Below are positions 28,006 through 36,939 of a stretch of 64,000 bases of DNA, one piece after another (position 1 is the first letter of the stretch; each line of letters begins with the position of its first letter). The DNA comes from Propionibacterium sp. (lineage in GTDB: Bacteria > Actinomycetota > Actinomycetes > Propionibacteriales > Propionibacteriaceae), in assembly GCA_012517405.1 (NCBI GenBank), contig JAAYVB010000002.1, forward strand, positions 62,001 to 126,000, read 5' to 3'. The notes below the pieces were generated by a model, which was given only the letters and a program-made list of their open reading frames with translations, was not told the DNA's origin and did no database searches. Position numbers and translations under genes: made by a program.

Positions 28006-30102
28006 TCAGGACTTCATGTACTCCTGCACCAGGTTCTGCGGCATCAGCTCGTAGCCGTGGAAGACGCGAGTGAAGCTGCCGGACCCGCGGGCCAGGCCGC
28101 GCAGGTCGATCGCGTAGCGGCTGAGTTCGCTCTGCGGCACCAGTGCCCGGACGATGGACTTGCCCTCATCATTCGCGTCAGTGCCGAGCACCTGCCCGCG
28201 ACGGTTGCTCAGATCGGTCATCACGGACCCCAGATACTCGTCCGAAACCGTCACCGTCACCTCGTCGACCGGCTCCAGCAGTGTCACCGTGGACGCGGAG
28301 GCCGCTTCTTTCAAGGCCAGCGCGCCGGCCGACTGGAAAGCCATGTCGGACGAATCGACCGAGTGTGCCTTGCCGTCATACAGCGTCACCTTGACGTCGA
28401 CCATCGGGTAGCCGGTGAGCGTGCCCTTCTCGAGCTGGGCCCGCACGCCCTTCTCCACCGAGGGGATGAACTGGCGCGGTACGGCGCCTCCGACGACCTG
28501 ATCGATGAACTCGAACCCCGCCCCGCGCTCGTTGGGCTCGACCCGGATATCGCAGACCGCGTACTGGCCGTGCCCGCCCGACTGCTTGACATGACGTCCG
28601 TGGGCGGTCGCGGGAGCGATGAAGGTCTCCCGCAATGCGGTGCGGATCTGATCGGCCACGATGTTGACACCGTACTTGTCGCGCAACCGGTTCATCAGGA
28701 GGTCTTGGTGAGCCTGGCCCATCGTCCACAGCAGGAGCTGGTCGGTGCGGGCGGCTCGTTCCAGCCGAATGGTGATGTCCTCGACCACCAGACGCTGCAG
28801 TGCGCCGGCGAGCTTGTCCTCGTCGTTGCGGCTCGCCGCGCGGATCGCCACCGGCAACAGCGGCTCGGGCAGCAGCCAGGGCTCGATGACCACCGGATGG
28901 GCGGGATCCGAAATGGTGTCGCCGGTCTCGGCGGTGGCCAGCTTGGCGACCATGACGATCTCGCCGGCGGTCGCCGACTCCTTGGGGTAGAGGTCGAGGC
29001 CGTTTGGTGCGCTCAGCAGCCCGACCCGCTCCTCGTCGTCATGGTCCGGATGATGAGAGTTGGTCACGCCCTGCAGTTGTTCGCGGTGCCCGGCGACGTG
29101 AACTGCCGAATCGGGGCGCAGCGTGCCGCTGAATACGCGGACCATCGACTGCCGGCCGGCGTACGGGTCGGAGGTGGTGCGGATGACCTCGGCGAGCACC
29201 GGGCCGTCGGGGTCCACCTCCGGCGGATCAATGGGGTCGCCCGATAGGTCGGCCATCATCGGCGGCTGGTAGCGCAGTGGGGTCGGGAAGCCGCGGTCGA
29301 TCACCCCGATGAGTTCCTCGGTGCCAACACCGGTCGTGGTGACCGGAATCACCGGGTAGAACTTGCCGTGGTAGAGCGCCTTCATCAAGTTGGTGACGAC
29401 TTCGTCGACGGCCAGCTCATCGCCTTCGAAGTAACGTTCCAGGAGTTCGTCGTCCTCGGACTCGGTGATGATCGACTCGACGTAGTCGGTGCGGAAGTCG
29501 GCGATCGCCGCCAGTTCGGCAGGGCTCGCGGCGCGCGCCACCCGCGTGCCCGAGGAGTAGTCGTGCACCTTCTGGCTCAGCAATGACAGGTTGCCGACGA
29601 TCTGGTCATCCTCGCCGACGAACGGCAGATAGGACGGATGGACGCCGGCCCCGAAGATCTCCTGGCAACGCTGCACGGTCTGCTCGAAGCTGGCGTGCTC
29701 GGTATCGAGCTTGGTGACCACGATCGCGCGCGGCACCCCGGCGCCCGCACACTCGGACCACAGGATCTGGGTGATGGCATCGATGCCATCGGCGGCACTC
29801 ACGACGAACAGTGCGGCATCGGCGGCGCGCAGTCCGGCGCGCAACTCGCCGACGTAGTCGGGGTTGCCCGGCGCATCCAGCAGGTTGATGACGGTGGATT
29901 GCCCGGTGGTGATCGTGGCCAGCGTCAACGCTGCGGAGCGCTCCGCGCTTTCCTTCTCGCCGCGATATCCGGGGATACGCGTCTTGATCAGGTTCTCGAA
30001 CAATGTGGTCTTGCCCGAACCAGCAGATCCGACCAGGACCACGTTGCGTATGTCTGCCGGAGAGGTCACCTTGGGTGCTTGGGTGCTCGTCTTTGAAGCC
30101 AT
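28006..30102 (-). CDS. Elongation factor G-like protein (EF-G2)
   Basis: 698 residues. The G domain shows a P-loop VGSAGSGKT, a DxxG motif DAPGNPDYVGEL and a TKLD motif in place of NKxD. Domains II to V follow, with the domain IV block SGGHGQYAVCDIRVEPNERG. This matches the EF-G paralogue common in actinobacteria (mycobacterial FusA2), which is not the main translocase; its role is poorly known. ATG 30102 is used; the frame to 30150 is unlikely. CAATGT six bases before the ATG may be a leaderless-type -10. The canonical fusA is not in the window. Confidence 0.9.
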   Translation of the reverse strand: MASKTSTQAPKVTSPADIRNVVLVGSAGSGKTTLFENLIKTRIPGYRGEKESAERSAALTLATITTGQSTVINLLDAPGNPDYVGELRAGLRAADAALFVVSAADGIDAITQILWSECAGAGVPRAIVVTKLDTEHASFEQTVQRCQEIFGAGVHPSYLPFVGEDDQIVGNLSLLSQKVHDYSSGTRVARAASPAELAAIADFRTDYVESIITESEDDELLERYFEGDELAVDEVVTNLMKALYHGKFYPVIPVTTTGVGTEELIGVIDRGFPTPLRYQPPMMADLSGDPIDPPEVDPDGPVLAEVIRTTSDPYAGRQSMVRVFSGTLRPDSAVHVAGHREQLQGVTNSHHPDHDDEERVGLLSAPNGLDLYPKESATAGEIVMVAKLATAETGDTISDPAHPVVIEPWLLPEPLLPVAIRAASRNDEDKLAGALQRLVVEDITIRLERAARTDQLLLWTMGQAHQDLLMNRLRDKYGVNIVADQIRTALRETFIAPATAHGRHVKQSGGHGQYAVCDIRVEPNERGAGFEFIDQVVGGAVPRQFIPSVEKGVRAQLEKGTLTGYPMVDVKVTLYDGKAHSVDSSDMAFQSAGALALKEAASASTVTLLEPVDEVTVTVSDEYLGSVMTDLSNRRGQVLGTDANDEGKSIVRALVPQSELSRYAIDLRGLARGSGSFTRVFHGYELMPQNLVQEYMKS

Positions 30103-30223
30103 GACCCAACATTGCCGCGCCTGGTGGCCTGCCGCAAGCATTCCGGTCATCTGGCCGATATCAGTTTGTCATCGAAAACGCCGCGGGCATGCCCCGTATT
30201 CGTGGCTCCTCAGGATCGTTGGG

Positions 30224-30229
30224 TAGCCT
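30224..30229 (+). promoter_or_regulatory. -10 box of the acyltransferase gene
   Basis: TAGCCT, six bases before the GTG start. Confidence 0.4.
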
Positions 30230-30235
30230 CGCTGC

Positions 30236-32272
30236 GTGCCATCAGATTCTCAGGTCGTCAACCGCTACTCGGGCTTCCGGCCCGAGGTGCAGGGCCTGCG
30301 CGCCATCGCGGTGCTGATGGTGGTCGTCTATCACGTCTTCATCGGACGCGTGTCCGGCGGTGTCGACATCTTCCTGCTCATCTCTGCCTTCTTCATGACG
30401 TTGTCATTCGTCCGTAAGTCCGAGGATGGCAGACCGCTGGCGATCGGACGTTACTGGCTGCACACCTTCAAACGGCTGCTGCCGTTGGCCGCGGCAACGA
30501 TCCTGCTGACCTCGATCGCGCTCGGTCTGTGGTACCCGGAGTGGGCGGTCTGGGCCTATCGGGGGGACGGGCTGGCGGCTCTGTTCTATGTGGAGAACTG
30601 GCAACTGGCGGCGGTGCAGGCCGATTACTATGCCGCCGACGAATCGTTGGCCTCGCCCTTCCAGCATTTCTGGTCGTTGTCCGTGCAGGGCCAGGTCTTC
30701 TTGATCTGGCCGTTGATCTTCGGGTTGGCGTGGTTGATCTGCCGCAAGATGGGCTGGCGTCCGGTGAGGGTGCTGGCGGTGCTGTTCGGCCTGCTCTTCG
30801 CCGGCTCGCTGGCCTATTCGGTCTACATCACCAAAGCCGACCAGCAGCACGCCTATTTTGACACCGGGGCGAGACTGTGGGAGTTCGCGTTCGGCTCGCT
30901 GCTCGCCCTGGCGATTCCCTTCGTGAGATCGCCCAAGTGGACCCGCGTCACGCTCGGCTGGGTCGGGCTGGCGGGCATGATCTTGTGCGGCATCGTGCTC
31001 GATGTACAAGGTGTCTTCCCGGGCTGGATCGTCTTGTGGCCGCTGGGCTCGGCTGCCGCGATCATGATCGCCGGATCGTCGGGCTCCGCGCTGGGTGTCG
31101 ATCGTTTCCTGAGCTGGTCGCCGGTGTAGCGGCTGGGCGATTCGGCCTATGCGCTCTACCTGGTGCACTGGCCGATCCTGACCACCTACCGGGCTGTCAC
31201 CGGCCAGCTGGACGTGGCCATCGTTCCGGGCGCGCTGTTGGTGCTGAGCTCGATCGGCCTGGCCGTGGCGCTGACCAGGTTCATCGACGAGCCGTCGCGC
31301 CGCTGGCGTTGGGCGGAGGCCACCACCAAGCACATGGCCGCGGTCGTCGCCTTCATCGTGATGGTCACCGCGACTGCGGTGGGCGGCTGGATCAGCTTGG
31401 AGACGTCGCGTCTTCGGCTGGAGACGGAGCAGGCCCGCGCCGATTTCGAGCGTAACAATCCGGGTGCTCGGTCGTTGATGGACGACTTCGTCTACCAGGG
31501 CGATCCCGGGGCGCCGGTCCTGCCGGAAGTGGGGGAGTTGGACGACCAGTGGATGGTGTTGCCCGAAGCCTGCTCCGGCAGATTCGCTCCCATCGAAGAC
31601 ATGGGCCCGGGCTATTGCTGGCAGACACCGACCATTTTCCTGCCGACGCGCACCGTCGTCGTGGTGGGTAGCTCGCACGCTCAGCAGCTGCTCGCCGCGC
31701 TGCTGCCGATCGCCGAGGAGCGGAACTGGCAACTGGTCGCGCTGCTTCAGCCCGGCTGCAGCTTCGGTATCGGGGGGCCGGACCCGTGTCCGCAGACCAG
31801 TGCCGCGTTCCTGCGCTACTTGCTCGAGGTAGGTCCCGATGTCGTAGTCACGATGGCCACCCGAACTGAAGTCGGCAGCGCTGATGGTGAGCACGCTCCT
31901 CTCGGTTTCGACGACGTCGTTGCACCGCTGCTCGACCAGGACATCGCGGTGGTCGGTATCCGCGACACGCCGCGTTTCGAGACCAGCCCGGTCGACTGCT
32001 GGACGCGGCAGCGTGACTCTCGTGAAAGCTGCACCGTGCCGACCAGCGAACTGCTGGCTCCCGTGAGCCCGGCCGAGGCGTGGGACGATCGTCTGGGATA
32101 CCGCAATCTCGACTTGACCGATCTGTACTGTCCGGACGACGAATGCCCAGTGGTGATCGGCAATGTGCTGGTCTGGATGGATCATGATCATCTGACCAAG
32201 GACTACGCATCCACGATGGCAGCCCCCGCTCGCGACAGGGTCATCGCGGCGGTGGAGGAACTGTCGTTTTGA
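30236..32272 (+). pseudogene. OafA-type acyltransferase with SGNH domain, interrupted by TAG
   Basis: The frame runs 30236-32272 with one amber codon at 31127-31129. Before the stop (297 residues) is the membrane acyltransferase-3 domain: RYSGFRPEVQGLRAIAVLMV, YHVFIGRVSGGVDIF and FQHFWSLSVQGQVFL. After it the same frame continues RLGDSAYALYLVHWPIL, the last helices, then a periplasmic SGNH-type domain with GSSHAQQLL and the Asp-x-x-His block DHDHLT. Intact members O-acetylate surface glycans. The remaining 380 codons show no decay, so this is a recent nonsense mutation, a base error, or a stop that is read through. No ribosome binding site; TAGCCT lies six bases before the GTG. Confidence 0.85.
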
Positions 32273-32285
32273 CGCAGCTGTCATT

Positions 32286-32314
32286 TTGACGTGAGCGCGG
32301 CAGCTGGCTAAAGT
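32286..32314 (+). promoter_or_regulatory. Strong promoter of rplM-rpsI with long leader
   Basis: TTGACG, 17-base spacer, TAAAGT. The start near 32321 gives a leader of about 127 bases containing GCGTG/CACGC and other stem potential, a candidate for L13 autoregulation. Confidence 0.7.
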
Positions 32315-32447
32315 TGAAAACGGTCGTTCCCGCGCGGTGCCCGAGTGGCGCCGGGTCCCAGGAAGAATGGGGGCGGCCATTGAAGCGTGTTCACGCGAGC
32401 CTGCGCCCGTGTGTTCGTGACCACCACAACCGGAAGACGCACTAACC

Positions 32448-32891
32448 GTGACTACTTACAGCCCGAAGCCTGGTGAGATCACCAGGAATTGGCTCGTGAT
32501 CGATGCCACAGACGTCGTGCTCGGACGCTTGGCCACCACGGTGGCTGGGCTGCTGCGCGGCAAGAACAAGCCGACTTTCGCCCCGCACATGGACGGCGGC
32601 GACTTCGTCATCATCGTCAATGCGTCCAAGGTCGCGCTGACCGGCAACAAGGCCACCGACTCCAAGCGTTACACCGTCTCGGGGCGTCCAGGCGGCCTGC
32701 GCACCCGCACCGCCGGCGAGCTTCGTGATAACGATCCCCGCGCACTGGTCGAGAAGGCTGTCTGGGGCATGATGCCGAAGAACAAGCTGAGCCGTCAGCA
32801 GATGTCCAAGCTCAAGGTCTACTCCGGACCCGATCACCCGCACGCTGCGCAACAGCCGCAGCCTTACGAGATCACCCAGATCGCGCAGTGA
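32448..32891 (+). CDS. rplM: 50S ribosomal protein L13
   Basis: 147 residues. L13 is an early 50S assembly protein. The blocks [19 protein letters not shown] and [22 protein letters not shown] are diagnostic. The GTG start is used. It forms a two-gene operon with rpsI, as in nearly all bacteria, with its own strong promoter. Confidence 0.97.
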   Translation: MTTYSPKPGEITRNWLVIDATDVVLGRLATTVAGLLRGKNKPTFAPHMDGGDFVIIVNASKVALTGNKATDSKRYTVSGRPGGLRTRTAGELRDNDPRALVEKAVWGMMPKNKLSRQQMSKLKVYSGPDHPHAAQQPQPYEITQIAQ

Positions 32892-32917
32892 GCGCGCACA
32901 ACAACAAGGATTTGACC

Positions 32918-33439
32918 GTGTCCGAGACTCAGACCGAAGACCTCGAAGCCACCACGACCCCGTTCGTGGACGAAGAGAACCGTGAGATCGCCTATCGTGC
33001 AGATTCGGCGGGCTCTGCCCAGGTCGCCTCGACCTCCCGTCCCGCAGTGATCGCTGCCGGGCAGGGCACCGGCCGTCGCAAGGAAGCCATCGCCCGCGTC
33101 CGCCTGGTGCCCGGCACCGGCAAGTGGTCGATCAACGGCCACCCGCTGGAGGAGTACTTCCCCAACAAGGTGCATCAGCAGTCGATCAATGAGCCGTTCG
33201 TCACCGCCGGCGTGGTGGATTCCTACGACGTGATCGCCCGCATCAACGGTGGCGGCGTGACCGGCCAGGCCGGGGCGCTTCGCCTGGGCATCGCCCGCGC
33301 GCTCAACGCCATCGACACCGAGGCCAGCCGTCCTGCCCTGAAGAAGGCAGGCCTGCTGACCCGCGACGCCCGCATCAAGGAACGCAAGAAGGCCGGCCTC
33401 AAGAAGGCCCGTAAGGCCCCGCAGTACTCGAAGCGCTGA
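32918..33439 (+). CDS. rpsI: 30S ribosomal protein S9
   Basis: 173 residues. The S9 core begins near residue 51 ([19 protein letters not shown]) and ends in [12 protein letters not shown], whose C-terminal Lys-Arg reaches the P-site tRNA. The first 50 residues are an acidic, Thr-rich extension common in actinobacteria. GTG 32918 has AAGGA seven bases upstream; a GTG at 32888 overlapping the rplM stop is an alternative. A terminator follows. Confidence 0.96.
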   Translation: MSETQTEDLEATTTPFVDEENREIAYRADSAGSAQVASTSRPAVIAAGQGTGRRKEAIARVRLVPGTGKWSINGHPLEEYFPNKVHQQSINEPFVTAGVVDSYDVIARINGGGVTGQAGALRLGIARALNAIDTEASRPALKKAGLLTRDARIKERKKAGLKKARKAPQYSKR

Positions 33440-33454
33440 TCTTCGATACCTGCT

Positions 33455-33490
33455 CAACACAGCCGATCGCCCACGCGGTCGGCTGTGTTG
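33455..33490 (+). terminator. Terminator of rplM-rpsI
   Basis: CAACACAGCCGA and TCGGCTGTGTTG form a 12-bp stem with an inner CGC/GCG pair, followed by CGTTT. Confidence 0.8.
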
Positions 33491-33504
33491 CGTTTCAGCC
33501 CGTT

Positions 33505-33534
33505 TTACACAGCGGGGCGGCTGGCCATTACGCT
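33505..33534 (+). promoter_or_regulatory. Promoter of leaderless glmM
   Basis: TTACAC, 18-base spacer, TACGCT; the -10 box ends eight bases before the ATG. Confidence 0.45.
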
Positions 33535-33542
33535 TAGCCCCT

Positions 33543-34898
33543 ATGGCACGACTTTTTGGAACCGACGGAGTGCGTGGAGTCGCCAATGCCGACCTCACTG
33601 CCGAACTCGCCATGGAACTGTCCGCAGCAGCCGCCAAGGTACTGGGTGAGGCCGGCGCATTCACGGGCCGGCGTCCCACCGCGCTGGTGGGACGTGACAC
33701 TCGGATATCCGGCCAGCTGCTGTCAGCCGCGGTGAACGCGGGGCTGGCCAGTACCGGTGTGGACGTCATCGATGTCGGTATCGTGCCGACCCCCGGCTTG
33801 GCCTACCTGGTCAACACGCAGGGCACCGACCTGGGAGTGATGCTCTCGGCCTCCCACAATCCGATGCCCGACAACGGCATCAAGTTCTTCCAGCGTGGCG
33901 GCGTCAAGCTGGACGACTCGATCGAGGACTCCATCGAGGAACGCCTCAACGAGCAGTGGGAGCGCCCGATCGCCGGTGACGTAGGACGCATCACCACCGA
34001 CGAGGGACATGCGTTGCGCCAGACCTACATCGACGCGCTGGTCGCCAGCTTGGAAGGCGTGCGGCTGGATGGCCTGAAGGTGGTCATCGACGCCGCGAAC
34101 GGCGCCGCATCCTATACCGCCGGGCCCGCCTTCGAGGCCAGCGGCGCCACCGGCGTCGGGATCAACAACACTCCCGACGGCCTCAATATCAACGACAACG
34201 CCGGCTCGACCCACATCGAGGGACTGCAGGCGGCGGTTGTCGAGCACGGCGCCGATCTGGGTATCGCACTGGACGGCGACGCCGACCGCTGCCTGGCCGT
34301 GGACGCGACCGGTGCCGTCGTGGACGGCGACCACATCATGGCGATCCTGGCACTGGATCTCAAGGAGCAGGGCAAGCTGCACAACAATACCCTGGTCGCC
34401 ACCATCATGAGCAACCTCGGGCTGATCATCGCGATGCGCGAGCACGGCATCCAGGTCGAGCAGACTCGGGTGGGCGATCGCTACGTGCTGGAGGCGATGG
34501 CTCAGAACGGATTCACGCTGGGCGGTGAGCAGTCCGGCCACGTCATCATCAGCGAGTATGCGAATACCGGCGACGGTGTGCTGACCGGGCTGCATGTCGC
34601 GGCCCGGGTGGCACGGTCGGGGCGCTCGCTGGCCTCGCTGGCCTCGGTGATGACCACCTTGCCGCAGGTCATGATCAACGTGCCGAATGTCGACAAGATG
34701 CGGGCCGGCGTCGACCCCGAGATCACTCGTGCGGTCACCCAGGCCAACAACAAGCTGGGCATGAGCGGGCGCGTGGTGCTGCGTCCGTCGGGCACCGAGC
34801 CGCTGGTTCGCGTGATGGTCGAAGCGTCCACCGCCGAGAACGCCCAGCAGGTCGCCGAGCAACTCGCGGGCTTGGTCGCGAGCCGCCTCGCTCTGTAA
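33543..34898 (+). CDS. glmM: Phosphoglucosamine mutase
   Basis: 451 residues. It converts glucosamine-6-phosphate to glucosamine-1-phosphate for UDP-GlcNAc and peptidoglycan. The phospho-serine loop is MLSASHNPMPDNGIKFF, the magnesium loop DGDADRC, the sugar-binding loop GEQSGHVI and the phosphate-binding loop RPSGTEPLVRV. No ribosome binding site is present; the TACGCT box suggests a leaderless mRNA. glmS, which makes its substrate, lies 2 kb downstream. Confidence 0.97.
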   Translation: MARLFGTDGVRGVANADLTAELAMELSAAAAKVLGEAGAFTGRRPTALVGRDTRISGQLLSAAVNAGLASTGVDVIDVGIVPTPGLAYLVNTQGTDLGVMLSASHNPMPDNGIKFFQRGGVKLDDSIEDSIEERLNEQWERPIAGDVGRITTDEGHALRQTYIDALVASLEGVRLDGLKVVIDAANGAASYTAGPAFEASGATGVGINNTPDGLNINDNAGSTHIEGLQAAVVEHGADLGIALDGDADRCLAVDATGAVVDGDHIMAILALDLKEQGKLHNNTLVATIMSNLGLIIAMREHGIQVEQTRVGDRYVLEAMAQNGFTLGGEQSGHVIISEYANTGDGVLTGLHVAARVARSGRSLASLASVMTTLPQVMINVPNVDKMRAGVDPEITRAVTQANNKLGMSGRVVLRPSGTEPLVRVMVEASTAENAQQVAEQLAGLVASRLAL

Positions 34899-34903
34899 GG
34901 GCC

Positions 34904-35929
34904 GTGCCGTTCCCCCAGCCCCGCCCACCCGCCGAGCCGATGCCGGCTTGGCAGAGCTGACCGCCAGATCGCCTCGTCCGGTCGCGTTTCTTCCAGTCGT
35001 TCATCATCGGCGCAATCGTCGCGAATGCCGTCATCATCGGCATCAACACCTTCACGCTCGACGGCTGGGTCTCCGGTGTGCTGATGCGCCTGGACTGGAT
35101 CTTCGTGACGATCTTCGTGATCGAACTGGTGGTGCGTTTCGCCGCCGATGGGCTGGACCCGCGCCGCTTCTTCAGGTCGAGTTGGAATACCTTCGACTTC
35201 CTGGTGGTGGCGGTTTGCTTCATTCCCGGGGTGTCGACCAGCGCCACGGCGCTGCGGGTGATCCGGCTGCTTCGGGTCAGCAGACTATTGCGCATCATGC
35301 CCGATTCGCGTGTGCTGCTGCGCGGGCTGCGCCGGGCAGCAGGACCCGCGCTGTCGCTGGCGGCCCTGACCGTACTGCTGTGCTATCTGTATGCGGTGGT
35401 CGGTTGGATGGCGTTTCGTGACCATGGGAATGCCGACATTCCGGGCTACTTCGACAACATCGGCGAAGCCATGCTGACGATGTTCGAGCTGCTCACCTTG
35501 GAAGGCTGGAACCAGACGCTGCATGACCTGCGTCAGGTCAGCCCGTTCGCGGTGCCGTATGTGATCTCTTTCCTGCTCATCGGCACCTATATCGTGGTGA
35601 ACCTGGTGGTCGGCATCGTCATCAACAGCCTGGACGAGGCGTACAAGGAACGCGACCACGAGCGTGCGCTGGAATACATGGCGACCGGCGGTGAACGGGC
35701 CGGGGTGGAGGCGACCATCAATGAACTCCGGACGGTGCTCGACCGGCTGGAGGCCCAGCTGGGTACCGCCGTCCAAGCCGATGAACCGCTGATCATCTCC
35801 GGCGACGGACCCGATGCCGTCGAAACTACCGGTGCGCAGAACCACCAGCCGTCCCGCAACGGCTCCCAGCTGGCTGCCGGTGAAACAGCTGCCGTGGAAC
35901 TGCCGCGGGCCGAGGTCGCCGACGGCTAG
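34904..35929 (+). pseudogene. Voltage-gated cation channel, in-frame TGA near N-terminus
   Basis: A single-domain, six-helix ion channel. The voltage sensor S4 has Arg every third residue (ALRVIRLLRVSRLLRI) and the pore filter reads LLTLEGWNQ, as in bacterial Nav/Cav-type channels. A helix, a charged region near KERDHERALEYM and a variable tail follow. Helix S1 (RFFQSFIIGAIVANAVIIGI) is encoded in frame but only after a TGA at 34958-34960; upstream lie GTG 34904 (with AAGGG) and ATG 34940. No start codon lies between that TGA and GTG 35072/ATG 35078, and starting there would lose S1. So the gene is freshly broken, misread by one base, or read through (the stop is UGA-C). The stop overlaps the convergent coaA stop. 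Confidence 0.75.
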
Positions 35930-36849
35930 ATCCGCCGGATCCGCACCTCGGAGATCACGTGATCGCTGCCCTTGCGCAGGATCGCGGTGGCGCGGTCGCG
36001 GGTCGGTTCGATGTTCTCGACGAGGTTCGGTTTGTTGATGGTGTCCCAGACCTCGCGCGCCTGCCATACCGCCTCTTCATCGGACAGCTCGGCATAGGAA
36101 CGGAAGAAGCTGGTGGGATCGCGGAATGCGGTGTCGCGCAGCGCCGTGAATCGCGCTACATACCAGTCGCGGATATCGGATTCGTCGGCGTCCACATAGA
36201 CCGAGAAATCGAAGAAATCGCTGACCGCCAGATCGCCTCGTCCGGCCGGGGCCGGCTGCAATACGTTCAGGCCTTCCACGATCAAGATGTCCGGGCGCGT
36301 GACGACGATCCTCTCACCCTGGACGATGTCATAGATGACATGGGAGTAGACCGGCGCCGTGACCTCGGCGACACCCGATTTCACGGCGATGACGAAATCC
36401 AGCAGCGCGCGGCGGTCATAGCTTTCCGGGAAGCCCTTGCGGTCGAGGATGCCGCGGGCTTCCAGAACCGAATTCGGGTACAGGAATCCATCGGTGGTCA
36501 CCAATTCGACCCTCGGATGGCCGGCCGATTGCCTCAGAAGCTCCCGCAAGAGGCGCGCCGACGTCGATTTACCCACCGCAACCGAGCCGGCCACTCCGAT
36601 GATGAACGGCGTTCGGGTGGGGGCGATCTTCAAGAACCCGTACGAATCGGCGTAGAGCTGATCATGGTTGATGCGGTAGAGATTCAACAGCTGCGCCAGG
36701 GGCAGGTAGACCTCGGTGACGTCGCGTTCATCGGTCGGATCCTGCAGGCCGCGCAGCCTTTCGACCGTGGCAGTGTTCAGCGTCAGCTGGCCGTCGGTGG
36801 CGAGATCTGCCCACGTCTGGCGTAACAGGGTCACCCATGGACTACTCAC
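35926..36849 (-). CDS. coaA: Pantothenate kinase, type I
   Basis: 307 residues. It phosphorylates pantothenate, the first and regulated step of coenzyme A synthesis. The P-loop is GVAGSVAVGKST (residues 84-95), with VELVTTDGFLYPN and ILIVEGLNVLQ blocks. The GTG start follows GGGAG. A TAGGCT -10 lies 34 bases upstream. It diverges from glmS and its stop shares CTAG with the channel gene. Confidence 0.95.
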   Translation of the reverse strand: MSSPWVTLLRQTWADLATDGQLTLNTATVERLRGLQDPTDERDVTEVYLPLAQLLNLYRINHDQLYADSYGFLKIAPTRTPFIIGVAGSVAVGKSTSARLLRELLRQSAGHPRVELVTTDGFLYPNSVLEARGILDRKGFPESYDRRALLDFVIAVKSGVAEVTAPVYSHVIYDIVQGERIVVTRPDILIVEGLNVLQPAPAGRGDLAVSDFFDFSVYVDADESDIRDWYVARFTALRDTAFRDPTSFFRSYAELSDEEAVWQAREVWDTINKPNLVENIEPTRDRATAILRKGSDHVISEVRIRRI

Positions 36850-36882
36850 GGCTCGAGACTCCCGGCTCTGGACACGAGGGAC

Positions 36883-36888
36883 AGCCTA
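36883..36888 (-). promoter_or_regulatory. -10 box of coaA
   Basis: TAGGCT on the minus strand; predicted leader of about 27 bases with a ribosome binding site. Confidence 0.4.
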
Positions 36889-36926
36889 GCGGGCGGGTGC
36901 GTGTGCTGCGACTACCAGGCATACCT

Positions 36927-36932
36927 TAGACT
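36927..36932 (+). promoter_or_regulatory. -10 box of leaderless glmS
   Basis: TAGACT, seven bases before the ATG. Confidence 0.45.
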
Positions 36933-36939
36933 CTTCCCC

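Noticed and set aside
34958-34960. TGA in the channel gene as a selenocysteine codon
   Set aside because: It lies in a poorly conserved N-terminal tail before S1, not at a redox site, and no SECIS-like hairpin was recognised after it.
34948-35421. 157-codon frame overlapping the channel start
   Set aside because: Arg/His-rich shadow; the channel frame carries the S1-S4 homology.
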